Part shown: positions 1 through 7,957 of the stretch, piece by piece
Position numbering within the stretch: position 1 is the stretch's first letter
Layout of the letters: each line of letters opens with the position of its first letter
Origin: Dehalococcoidia bacterium
Lineage (GTDB): Bacteria; Chloroflexota; Dehalococcoidia; Dehalococcoidales; W498
Direction of reading: 5' to 3'
Assembly: GCA_011170285.1 (NCBI GenBank)
Contig: DUEE01000016.1
Location: forward strand, 1 to 64,000
Length of the DNA: 64,000 nucleotides
Translations under genes and position numbers: made by a program
The notes under the pieces: generated by a model
Database searches by the model: none
Seen by the model: the letters and a program-made list of their open reading frames with translations, nothing else
Told to the model about the DNA's origin: nothing

Positions 1-93
1 GGCAACTAGATCAAACTTGAATAAACCAACAAGACCCCAGTTAAGAGCACCCACCACTGCAAGTATTAAAGAAATAACTGCTATCACCTGCAT
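1..93 (-). CDS. DUF378 family small membrane protein (N-terminal part)
   Basis: Reading the minus strand from an ATG at 93-91 gives 31 codons that run off the window edge. The peptide starts MQVIAVISLILAVVGALNWG and continues with GLVGLF, a hydrophobic stretch with the ALNWGLVG pattern I associate with the DUF378 (YuzA-like) family of short two-helix membrane proteins of unknown role. A strong Shine-Dalgarno, AAGGAGGAG, sits just upstream on the minus strand (about 98-108), which fixes the start. Only the first membrane helix is in the window, so the family call rests on that segment. No functional inference is possible beyond membrane location. Confidence 0.7.
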   Translation of the reverse strand, partial: MQVIAVISLILAVVGALNWGLVGLFKFDLVA

Positions 94-183
94 TTGACTC
101 CTCCTTTCTTTTCTGGATTTATCAAGTGGTTATGAACCATAACTGTCCATTAGCAAGTTGTCAAGTATAAGTCTCTTCCAATA

Positions 184-237
184 CAAGATGAGCCTGAAGA
201 AGGTATTGATTTCTAAGGCAAGATGAGCCTTAGAAAT
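184..237. repeat. Short direct and inverted repeats upstream of transposase remnant
   Basis: The 12-mer CAAGATGAGCCT occurs at about 184-195 and again at 219-230. Around the second copy lies a perfect 11-bp inverted repeat, ATTTCTAAGGC at 209-219 and its complement at 227-237, with a 7-nt loop. It lies directly upstream of a transposase gene and is most simply read as part of the left end of that insertion sequence; a matching right end is not visible because the element is truncated. Confidence 0.5.
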
Positions 238-263
238 TAGGGCAACTCGTTTATGATTAGGAC

Positions 264-1010
264 ATGCTACTGATCATGAACGATGGACAATTACAGAAGG
301 TAGAACAAGTTAAAAAATTTCTGGAAGGGAGTAAGACACTAGAGTTCAGAGGTTTATCTGCTGAAGAAAAGTACAAATGGACAGAGACAGTGCTGGTCAG
401 GTTTAGCTATCTTAGGCTAAAGAAAGCTGAGAAAGGGGTGATACAGCAGTATATACAGAAAATTACGGGGTATTCCAGGGCACAGGTATCCAGACTGATA
501 AGAGAGTACAAACGGAAAGGATGGCTGAAGAAAACAGAATACAGAAGACACCGGTTCCCCAGGAAGTATATTCCATCAGAAGTTCAGTTATTAGCCAGAA
601 CAGATGAATTGCATGGGTGGTTAAGTGGTCCAGCCACCAAGAAGATTATGAAGCGAGAATACGAGGTTTATTGGCATTTGGAGTTCGAGAATATCTCCCG
701 GATATCTGTCTCCCATTTGTATAATCTACGAAAAAGCAACACTTATCGGGGCATGACCAGACGATTTAACAAAACAAGGCCTACTGTATCCAGCATTGGT
801 GAGCGGGCGAAACCAGACCCCAAGGGACAGCCGGGTTACATACGACTAGATACGGTTCATCAGGGGGATATCAACGGTTATAAAGGGGTATACCATATCA
901 ATGCCGTGGATGAGATTGTACAGTGGGAAATATTAGCCTCGGTGGAAAGGATATCGGAAGCTTACCTGGTGCCGGTACATGGTCACCATTTATTTTGGGT
1001 ATTCCTGTAA
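264..1010 (+). pseudogene. Integrase-type (DDE, rve-fold) transposase, 3' truncated
   Basis: The N-terminal half has a helix-turn-helix segment around residues 60-90 (ITGYSRAQVSRLIREYKRKG). The second half enters a retroviral-integrase-type catalytic domain: RLDTVHQGD carries the first catalytic aspartate and NAVDEIVQW the second. The family-like reading stops at YLVPV (about base 981); the remaining residues HGHHLFWVFL do not continue it, and the third catalytic acid is absent. I therefore read it as a 3'-truncated, inactive transposase joined to unrelated DNA. The start may be the ATG at 276. No inverted repeat marks the right end. Confidence 0.8.
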
Positions 1011-1252
1011 ATGAAAAGGATATGGTCTCACCACATCTGCATCACGGCGCAGCTAATCGTCCACCTACCGGAATTATTATGACTAGTTTGAATGGATATA
1101 GAGACGGAATATCTGGTGATGGAACATTGTGGTTTATATCTACTGCAAATGAGGCTACACCTACGCAGAGTTACTATATATTGTGTCGTAAATTACCATC
1201 ATTATTGATTTTCGGTGTAGATGGAGGTCGTCAATACAAAGCAACTTTTTAG
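977..1252 (+). other. Orphan reading frame, possible gene remnant fused to the transposase break
   Basis: A frame open from inside the transposase to a TAG at 1250-1252 changes character at the truncation point. Past about 977 it reads as an ordinary protein tail (GTWSPFILGIP, then RPPTGIIMTSLNGY and GDGTLWFISTANEA). The RxPtGiIxtsl...DGtlWf pattern vaguely recalls the C-terminal ends of some phage structural proteins, but I cannot identify it. It has no start codon or ribosome binding site of its own. It may be the remnant of a gene into which the transposon inserted, or chance. Confidence 0.25.
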
Positions 1253-1392
1253 TATTTTGTTGACCGTGAATAAGTGCCTGATTGAAGGTCCACTTTGGAA
1301 TTCACTATAGATATGGTTTCTTACGATTACTGTCTAGTAAATGCTTGCCGAATATTTTTAGATCATCTGGCTATGACTCTTGAAAATTTAAA

Positions 1393-2466
1393 CTATACGC
1401 CATATCTATCTTCTAGATATTCACGCCATTCTTGATCATACCTGCCCTCTGAATCCAGCTGTTGCATTATCTGTTCGACAGTGACCTGACGTACTGGAAG
1501 AGCTTTCAGCAATATACGATTCCATAGGGTGATGATGTTATCATTCTCGGAAGAAACTAAGGGTTCCAAATCCGGTGGTACTTCAAGCAGGGCAGTATTA
1601 CCAGCGAACGAAATCAAGAGAACTTCGACGAAATCCGCCACGTGATTTTCTCTCAGGTAGGCAGCCAATATGCACTGCCGCATTATTTGATAGAGTGGAG
1701 TCCGGAAAGGGCAACCTGAAACTACACTTAATTTATCCAGTGAAATTCCCGATGTTTTCATGTGTTCCCAGTAACGGCGGGAATTACCCTCACGTTCAAT
1801 CGAAAGGGGACATATCAGGGCAGGATTCTCTCCCGATGAGAGATTAACTTGGTCGCAAGCGATCCTGTGTTGCTTTGATGAGTACATGCTGCACGATCCG
1901 AAATTCCTCTCGGTGTATTTCCATTCAACTAAAGAAATATTTCTTTTATTGTCTTTGTCTGTCCAGAATATTGCCGCATCAATACTTGTACGATTCTGGC
2001 CGCGCATTCCTTTAGTAGGTTCACCTAGCCACTCTGTGATGTCAGAGGGGCCGGTATATTCAAATTCGATATTGTCGATGGATTCGACGTTTGGCAGATA
2101 ATGGTTGAAGGCTGATTTTGCCAATACTAGATTCTGTTTCATAGGATACAGAATGTTAAAACAAGCTGCTTGTGAACTCTTCAGGTTCCTTACCCCAGAG
2201 TGAATTTTTATATTTTCCTTTGACAGGTAGCTGAACAGGTCTATCGCGATAGACTTATATATTGAAAGATATTCGCAACCAGCGGGTAGTATATGACAAT
2301 ATGAATGAGTCGGATTATTTGCATCCCGGCCGTCTGAGAGACCAGGCCAATGGGTGCGTTTAAACGAAACCTGTCTTTTTATGACTTCCTGTTCGAAAGG
2401 ATTCTGTCGGTAAAACCATCCTGTCTCGCCCTTCTCACCAGGCAACACGTGTTCAAACTGGCTCAT
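1393..2466 (-). CDS. PD-(D/E)XK nuclease-like protein (PGN_0703/PDDEXK-type), partner 2
   Basis: A protein of about 357 residues. The central part contains SIDAAIFW followed about ten residues later by LVEWKYTE, giving the D...E-x-K pattern of PD-(D/E)XK nucleases, and the overall look matches PGN_0703-type putative restriction endonucleases. Those families cleave or nick DNA; here the activity is inferred only from the motif. I choose the ATG at 2466 because AGAGGTGA precedes it directly; an in-frame GTG at 2472 is possible. It starts 8 bp after the stop of the upstream gene (2475-3392), so the two are almost certainly co-transcribed and perhaps co-translated. No methyltransferase or helicase is adjacent. 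Confidence 0.6.
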   Translation of the reverse strand: MSQFEHVLPGEKGETGWFYRQNPFEQEVIKRQVSFKRTHWPGLSDGRDANNPTHSYCHILPAGCEYLSIYKSIAIDLFSYLSKENIKIHSGVRNLKSSQAACFNILYPMKQNLVLAKSAFNHYLPNVESIDNIEFEYTGPSDITEWLGEPTKGMRGQNRTSIDAAIFWTDKDNKRNISLVEWKYTERNFGSCSMYSSKQHRIACDQVNLSSGENPALICPLSIEREGNSRRYWEHMKTSGISLDKLSVVSGCPFRTPLYQIMRQCILAAYLRENHVADFVEVLLISFAGNTALLEVPPDLEPLVSSENDNIITLWNRILLKALPVRQVTVEQIMQQLDSEGRYDQEWREYLEDRYGV

Positions 2467-2474
2467 ATTCACCT

Positions 2475-3392
2475 CTATTCAAATGGCTGTTTAAATATAT
2501 ATTTATTAGGCTTAGTTTTCTCGGGAATATAGAATTGACGGGTAGATTTCCCCTGATAAAAGCATCCATAGGCGATGTCTTTAAGGGCGTTATTCAATCG
2601 TTCTCTTTGCTGATTTATCCACTCTTGAGCACAATCACCAATCAACAGGATAGGTTTTTCCTCAAATGTAAAATAATCAAGTGCATCCAGGCATTTTAAT
2701 CCTGAAGGTAAGATACCCAGTTTTTTCTTAACTTGAAATACTCGTTGATAGTGTGAAAGCAGGACATTCTGATGGTCTTTGATAAAATCACTGTATTTCT
2801 CTAATTGTAGATCAATTTTGTTGTAGTTTGTGCTTTGCTTGCTTTTATCACTGATATATAACCTCTGGTCTCCAATGGTCTTTAACTCAACTGCAAACAA
2901 TGTCTTCGTGTCAACGTCAGCCCATATGAGATCAAATCTTATGCCGCTTGCATGCTGGAATTCAGTGTCGAGGAATTGATCGTTCTTCAATACGAAACTG
3001 GCTTGTATTCCTTTTTCTGATGATGGTGGATAAAACTTGGATATGCGTTTTTTGATTATCCTTAACTCGTTTTCAGAAAAATCCTGGAATTCCAGGATTT
3101 TAATAAGGTCATTATTAAGGCTTATGATATCCCAGGTAATATCTAAAGGTAGGTAGTCATTTTGACTCCGTAACGGAATGTATTCGAAATGAATTTGCCC
3201 TTTGAATTTGTTGGTAAACGAGAGATTCAGTAACCTCCCTCCGTTATAATACACGTCCAGGTAGTTATCTTTCCTGACCTCGATATATATATCCTTGTCG
3301 TTAACCAGATTCTGCCACCAGATAGGATTCCGATCCACAAGATTTTTAAACAGTTTGTGATTTGGGTCGAGTTTAGAAAAATACTTGCTCAA
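2475..3392 (-). CDS. Uncharacterised protein with D...ExK nuclease-like motif, partner 1
   Basis: A 305-residue protein beginning MSKYFSKLDPNHKLF from a TTG codon preceded by GAAGGAGAT at good spacing; no ATG fits as well. I do not recognise a family. Around residues 150-172 it reads SGIRFDLIWADVD then LFAVELKTIGD: an aspartate followed by a beta-strand and E-x-K, the layout of a PD-(D/E)XK core. The C-terminal third is rich in lysine and aromatics (FYQGKSTRQFYIPEK). It is the promoter-proximal gene of a two-gene unit with 1393-2466, which carries a clearer version of the same motif. Both sit beside a truncated transposase, which suggests horizontally acquired DNA. Confidence 0.5.
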   Translation of the reverse strand: MSKYFSKLDPNHKLFKNLVDRNPIWWQNLVNDKDIYIEVRKDNYLDVYYNGGRLLNLSFTNKFKGQIHFEYIPLRSQNDYLPLDITWDIISLNNDLIKILEFQDFSENELRIIKKRISKFYPPSSEKGIQASFVLKNDQFLDTEFQHASGIRFDLIWADVDTKTLFAVELKTIGDQRLYISDKSKQSTNYNKIDLQLEKYSDFIKDHQNVLLSHYQRVFQVKKKLGILPSGLKCLDALDYFTFEEKPILLIGDCAQEWINQQRERLNNALKDIAYGCFYQGKSTRQFYIPEKTKPNKYIFKQPFE

Positions 3393-3712
3393 AGATTATC
3401 TCCTTCATAATAATTATTAGTCTATGAATGTCAACTACGTATGTCAAATTAACCATAAGTCTTAGGTATTTGATAGAGGTAACAAAAAAGTAAATTGTGA
3501 TGCGAGGGGCACAAAAGTCCATCAAATTATTCAACCATTGCACGATATAGCGAAAAGTTCAATCCGAATACAATGCTTCTACTTCGCCTCCTTGCCGGAC
3601 GTATCAAGTCTGAATGGTTGACAGATGGCAGTGTTCACGTTATATTAGTGGCAATCTCAATTCAATAGATAATACTCAGTAGGTTTCACCGAGTCACGTG
3701 ACGAGGTTAGGT
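3393..3712. other. Intergenic stretch, promoter region of the nuclease pair
   Basis: About 320 bp, visibly AT-rich, without a convincing gene. It must contain the promoter for the minus-strand pair starting at 3392, but I see no clear -35/-10 combination. No inverted repeat or tRNA-like sequence was found. Confidence 0.4.
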
Positions 3713-3895
3713 ATGGCTAAATTGGTCTATGTGGCTGCTCCCTTATTCTCAGAAGCCGAGAGACAATTTCTCGAACTCATGGCCGATGCTCTTGCAAGGG
3801 CTTCGGGTCTTGTTCCACTCTCATATTTCCTCCTGCCGCATCGCGATGGAGGTGAGTTGGGGAAATGGCCCAGTAAAGGAGGAAGCATAGCATGA
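3713..3895 (+). pseudogene. N-terminal fragment of a nucleoside 2-deoxyribosyltransferase-like gene
   Basis: From ATG 3713 the peptide reads MAKLVYVAAPLFSEAERQF and later LPHRDGGELG. Both segments are hallmarks of the nucleoside 2-deoxyribosyltransferase family (PF05014): the nucleotide-binding AGPLFSEAER motif and the LPxRDGG motif. Intact members are about 140-170 residues; here the frame ends after roughly 55 family-like residues with an unrelated KWPSKGGSIA tail that overlaps the next gene's ATG. The catalytic glutamate region is missing, so this is a broken gene, probably cut when the downstream lipoprotein gene or its ancestor was joined here. Confidence 0.6.
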
Positions 3896-6039
3896 AAAGA
3901 ATAGTTGTATTCTGTTTAGTGTCGCTATTCATATTGTTGCCAGCCTTGAGTTGCGGGCCCGCACCCGCACCTACCGAGATATTATGGGACACCTGGGGCG
4001 TGCCGCACATATACGCTGAGACTGAGGAGGACCTTTTCTATGCCTTAGGCTGGGCACAGATGCAGAATCATGGTAACTTAATACTGGAAAACTATGGCAA
4101 GTCACGCGGCTGCGCAGCCGAATACTGGGGCGAGCAATTCCTCGATTTAGATATGTATGTATGGACTATAGGTGCTCAGGTACTGGCCGCGAAGACTTAT
4201 CAGGAAGCTTCCAGCGAGGAACTCGCTGAGATTGATGCTTTTGCCGAAGGGATGAATGCCTACGCCGAAGCCCACCCGGACGAGATGGACGACCGCCTTG
4301 AAGTGGTGCTGCCCCTGAGTGGTCAGGATGTGCTGGCATACATCATGTACGCCGCCTATTTTGGAATTTATGTTCCGCCAGACATGATAGACGGCTTTCG
4401 TCAGCAATACCTGGGGAATGACCAGGCATCTGGCACTGAACAAGTGGTCTCACCGACTTCGAATGCCTGGGTAATAGGGCCGTCCAAGTCTAAGAGTGGC
4501 CACTCGCTTATGCTTTCCAATCCCCATGCACCATGGCCTAACCTACCGGGTCAGGAACATCTGATTTTCTACGAGGCCCACCTAGTGGGACCGGATGTGG
4601 ATATTTATGGGATTGGCTTGGTCGGCATTCCAGGACTTGGCTTCGGTTTTAACGATTTCAAGGGCTGGACCTTCACATCAGTCCCATTCGACGTCGTTGA
4701 TTTTTACGAGCTAACCCTGATTGAGGATGGGTACCTTTTTGACAGCGAGGTCAAACCCTTCGAGACCGAGTCCTACATTCTCAAGGTCAAGCAGGAGGAT
4801 GACACCATGCGGGAGGAACCCCTGGTGGTACGGCGCAGTATCCATGGCCCTGTCATCGTGGAGAAAGGGAACAAGGCGGTGGCGGTGCAATCACCTATAC
4901 CAACAGACCCTCTTAAAGACCAGTTCTGGAACATGGCTAAAGCCGATAACCTTGACGAATTTTTGACAGCGCTTGAGCCACAGGAAATTGGCCCAACTAA
5001 CATCCTCTACGCCGACAGCGAGGGGAACATCATGTACACCCTGGCAGGCATATTTCCCGACCGCCCTGAAGGCGATTACGACTGGAGCGGTGTGATTCGC
5101 GGCGACACCTCCGCCACGCTGTGGCGAGGCAAACTTCCCTATAGCGGTATGCCGAGGGTGATCAATCCCGAAACTGGCTATCTCCAAAACGCTAACGAAC
5201 CCCTGTGGACCATCACACTGCCAAGCGGTCTCGACCCAGCGGATTACCCTGCAGACTGGTTGGGTCTTAAGATGTACCCGCGCGCGGCGCGTTCCTTGGA
5301 GATGATTACAGCTAGAGACACCTTTAGCATGGAAGACATCATGGCCGACAAATTTTCTACTCATTCGCTGATAGCAGACCGCGTGCTGGATGACCTGATT
5401 GCCGCCACGGCTTATTCAGAAAGCGAACTGGTTAAGGAGGCTGCCGATGTGCTGGCTGCCTGGGACCGTTCTTTTGATGCCGATAGTTACGGCGCTGTGC
5501 TCTTTACCTTCTGGGCTATGCAGTACGAGCCCAACATACTGGGTAACGCCCTGCTTCCTGAGGAAGCCTACGCCGTACTTACTGACCCTACTCAGCCTTT
5601 CGATACACCGATGGGATTGGCTGACCCAGCTACTGCGGTGGCTGCGCTTGAGGCTGCTGCCTACATGGTGCAAGGAGCTTTCGGCTCAATGTACGTTCCA
5701 TGGGGTGAGTTCTTCCGTTTCCAACTGGGTGACCAGAACTTGTCTGGATTCGGCGTCGGCATCGGACCTGGCAACTTCGGCTCGTTTACTCCTAACGTCG
5801 CAATGCCGCAGGCGAATGGAACACTGGCCACGGTTTACGGCGATACCTGGGTTGCGGTAATCGAATTCTCTGACCCGGTGCGAGCGATGGCGGTAATGTC
5901 TTACGGCAACTCTACACAGCAGGACTCACCTCACCTTGGCGACCAGCTACCCCTGTATGCGAACAAAGAGTACCGCCCTATCTGGCGTACCCGCGCGGAT
6001 ATCGAAGCCCATCTGGAATCGCGCCAGGTGTTCGAGTAA
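3892..6039 (+). CDS. Penicillin acylase family protein (Ntn hydrolase), lipoprotein
   Basis: A 715-residue secreted amidohydrolase of the penicillin amidase family (PF01804). It has an N-terminal signal peptide ending in a lipobox-like ALSC, so Cys21 may anchor it to the outer face of the membrane. WDTWGVPHIYAET (about 32-44) is the family's N-terminal motif. PTSNAWVIGPSKSKSG contains Ser190, which by analogy becomes the N-terminal nucleophile after autocleavage, followed by the SNPHAPWP segment matching the family's NDPH region. Relatives hydrolyse penicillins, acyl-homoserine lactones or other N-acyl amides; the substrate here cannot be told. AAAGGAGG precedes the ATG. Its ATG overlaps the stop of the deoxyribosyltransferase remnant, and it has no functional partner nearby. 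Confidence 0.85.
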   Translation: MKRIVVFCLVSLFILLPALSCGPAPAPTEILWDTWGVPHIYAETEEDLFYALGWAQMQNHGNLILENYGKSRGCAAEYWGEQFLDLDMYVWTIGAQVLAAKTYQEASSEELAEIDAFAEGMNAYAEAHPDEMDDRLEVVLPLSGQDVLAYIMYAAYFGIYVPPDMIDGFRQQYLGNDQASGTEQVVSPTSNAWVIGPSKSKSGHSLMLSNPHAPWPNLPGQEHLIFYEAHLVGPDVDIYGIGLVGIPGLGFGFNDFKGWTFTSVPFDVVDFYELTLIEDGYLFDSEVKPFETESYILKVKQEDDTMREEPLVVRRSIHGPVIVEKGNKAVAVQSPIPTDPLKDQFWNMAKADNLDEFLTALEPQEIGPTNILYADSEGNIMYTLAGIFPDRPEGDYDWSGVIRGDTSATLWRGKLPYSGMPRVINPETGYLQNANEPLWTITLPSGLDPADYPADWLGLKMYPRAARSLEMITARDTFSMEDIMADKFSTHSLIADRVLDDLIAATAYSESELVKEAADVLAAWDRSFDADSYGAVLFTFWAMQYEPNILGNALLPEEAYAVLTDPTQPFDTPMGLADPATAVAALEAAAYMVQGAFGSMYVPWGEFFRFQLGDQNLSGFGVGIGPGNFGSFTPNVAMPQANGTLATVYGDTWVAVIEFSDPVRAMAVMSYGNSTQQDSPHLGDQLPLYANKEYRPIWRTRADIEAHLESRQVFE

Positions 6040-6164
6040 ACGAGAACCTTTATCCATAAGTGCGATGCACTTTGATAGGCACTCTTCGGTGAACAAAGTG
6101 GCGTTTTGTCACATTCTGATTTTTTAGTAATAACCTCACGGTTAGATGTATAATAACCGTTGAC

Positions 6165-6281
6165 ATGAACCAAGCCGCTGAAGCGCATACGGTTGCCGTT
6201 TCTGAGATAAGCAAGTCTTTTGATAATACCCTGGTAGTCGATAACATTTCCTTTGATGTAAGACATGGGGAGATATTTGGC
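6165..6281 (+). pseudogene. Truncated ABC transporter ATPase N-terminus
   Basis: The first 39 codons encode AVSEISKSFDNTLVVDNISF and DVRHGEIFG, the standard N-terminal strands of a DrrA/CcmA-type ABC ATPase (compare the intact copy at 10007-10990, with the same DISF...GEIFG spacing). The family reading breaks immediately after GEIFG, exactly before the expected Walker A segment, and runs on in frame into unrelated sequence ahead of the gene at 6342. The rest of the ATPase is not found in the following 2.7 kb. Confidence 0.7.
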
Positions 6282-6341
6282 AATCATTTATATTTGTTGC
6301 AAATGAATCAGTATAGTCTCTTCAAGGAGAGTGAGGAACAA

Positions 6342-7214
6342 ATGGACAAAGAGAATAAGGGAATTGACACAAAGCAATATGTGCTTAAACTAAATCCTGC
6401 GTTGGCGGAAAGTCTAACACGCTTTTCACAACAAATGTCTCAAGCGACAAAGAATATAGGATTCGTACTACAATCTGTTGGGGAAACGTATAGCAAGTTT
6501 ATAGAGTCCATTAGTCCAGCACTGGCTAGGTTTGCTCTCCAATATCAAGAATATCTAAATCGCCAGAACCTATCTACTCCATTTATTGAGTACGGGCTTT
6601 GGCTCACCCCATCTATGACTCCTGCTCTTGTAAAGTCTGTCGTAGATAAATACGAACAAGGGAATAAGCAAGCTATTCCTGCTATAGTTGAGGGATTCTA
6701 TAGGCGTAATAATTATGAGAATCTGAGACGTGCTGTTAACGGGTGGAGTCATTACGAGTTTTTTTCACCAAGAATGCAAATATTTCGTGATGCTTTGGAT
6801 GCACATATAGCCCAACAATGGACATTGACTGTTCCAACTTTGTTACCCCATGTTGAGGGTATCGCAGGTGAAATACTCTTAGCAAACGGACTTCCCCTAA
6901 AAAACGATTCAATTGTCGTTGATAAAGGATATAAAACTTATCCTAGTTACTTGTACGGTAATATGGCATTGTCTAAAGTAACACCAACTATGGATGTTAT
7001 TATCAGCAGTCTACTTAGCTATTTAGAAGGGACTTTGTATGCCTATAGTAATTTTAAGGATTATCCCAAAATCAGGAGGTTACCAAAACTGAATAGGCAT
7101 GCGATACTGCATGGTTATCAGGTTAATTATGCAACGAGGCTCAATTCACTGCGATGTTTCCTAGCTTTGGATAGTCTTTCAATGCTGAAAGGTAACTTGC
7201 CCAAACTGGTGTAA
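6342..7214 (+). CDS. Uncharacterised protein with C-terminal HEPN-like R-x4-H motif
   Basis: From ATG 6342 (AAGGAG and GAGTGAGG upstream) the protein has 290 residues. I do not recognise a named family. It is largely helical, with a long charged N-terminal half (LAESLTRFSQQMSQATKN). Near the C-terminus it has LNRHAILHGYQVNYATRLNS then LRCFLALDSL. RHAILH is an R-x4-H pair (Arg252 and His257), the catalytic motif of HEPN ribonucleases found in abortive-infection and toxin-antitoxin systems; this assignment is from the motif and helical context only. The gene lies in AT-rich DNA directly after a broken ABC ATPase and 0.75 kb from a tRNA-associated integrase, so it looks like mobile-element cargo. 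Confidence 0.5.
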   Translation: MDKENKGIDTKQYVLKLNPALAESLTRFSQQMSQATKNIGFVLQSVGETYSKFIESISPALARFALQYQEYLNRQNLSTPFIEYGLWLTPSMTPALVKSVVDKYEQGNKQAIPAIVEGFYRRNNYENLRRAVNGWSHYEFFSPRMQIFRDALDAHIAQQWTLTVPTLLPHVEGIAGEILLANGLPLKNDSIVVDKGYKTYPSYLYGNMALSKVTPTMDVIISSLLSYLEGTLYAYSNFKDYPKIRRLPKLNRHAILHGYQVNYATRLNSLRCFLALDSLSMLKGNLPKLV

Positions 7215-7678
7215 TACAAACCGTGATTATGGTTATTATCCGTATTGGTGCGTGCTCTCCTATTCCTATTTGTCCTTACCCATAGGCAAATAACCAATAT
7301 AACCATTACCCCCATGTAATAGCTTAACATCAAAGCTCCACGTAGGGTAGAACATAGGCTGTATAGAAGCGTAAGGCACGTGTTCAGAGCAAATTCTGAG
7401 AAATACGTCCAGCGTGACTCTCAGTTCTCTGTCCAGCAGACCACTTTGCTTAATGTCCTAGACAGTTAAAGAAGAGCAAAAGTCCCCCACTTTTTACGCT
7501 CAGCTACTTTCACAGAATCCAAAATAAGAGGGCTGTTCTTTGTTACCTATGGTTTACTATTCATTTAATTTGTTAGGTTTAAAAGTGCCAGAAGAATAAC
7601 CCCTCAGATTTTGATTTAATTTAGACTATTACCCTTAAACATGGCAAAATAGTAAACAGAATCTTAATAGGAGGTATT
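7215..7678. other. Long AT-rich intergenic stretch
   Basis: About 460 bp with no convincing gene on either strand. A minus-strand frame at 7127-7333 has a hydrophobic start but low-complexity Asn/His/Arg content and no ribosome binding site. The promoter of the small gene at 7679 presumably lies at the right end. No tRNA-like attachment-site copy was seen. Confidence 0.4.
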
Positions 7679-7924
7679 ATGGATAATTCAGTAGCATTAT
7701 CTGTTGGAGACATTCATCGCCTGAGATTAGGCAAAGACCGTATTGTTTATGCTGGTATGCCAAACGAAAATGTTTTTTCTTTCGTTCAAATGAAATGGGA
7801 ATTCTTTTACCGAGGATATTCTTGGAATCTATATTTCCCCAAAGGTCAGAGCACAATAAGAATAGACGGAGTTAATATTCAAGTAGAAAGCGTTACTCCA
7901 GAAGAAATTAGATTGCGAGTATGA
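7679..7924 (+). CDS. Small hypothetical protein, 81 aa
   Basis: An 81-residue reading frame with a textbook AGGAGG (7669-7674) in front of ATG 7679, which is the main reason to believe it. The sequence (GDIHRLRLGKDRIVYAG, then VQMKWEFFYRGYSWNLYFP) alternates hydrophobic and polar residues and looks like a small all-beta domain; the C-terminus is VTPEEIRLRV. I recognise no family. It lies between the HEPN-like gene and the integrase and is probably part of the same acquired segment. Confidence 0.6.
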   Translation: MDNSVALSVGDIHRLRLGKDRIVYAGMPNENVFSFVQMKWEFFYRGYSWNLYFPKGQSTIRIDGVNIQVESVTPEEIRLRV

Positions 7925-7957
7925 TGGCTGTTCAGCTTATACGCTTGGTGGGGTAAA

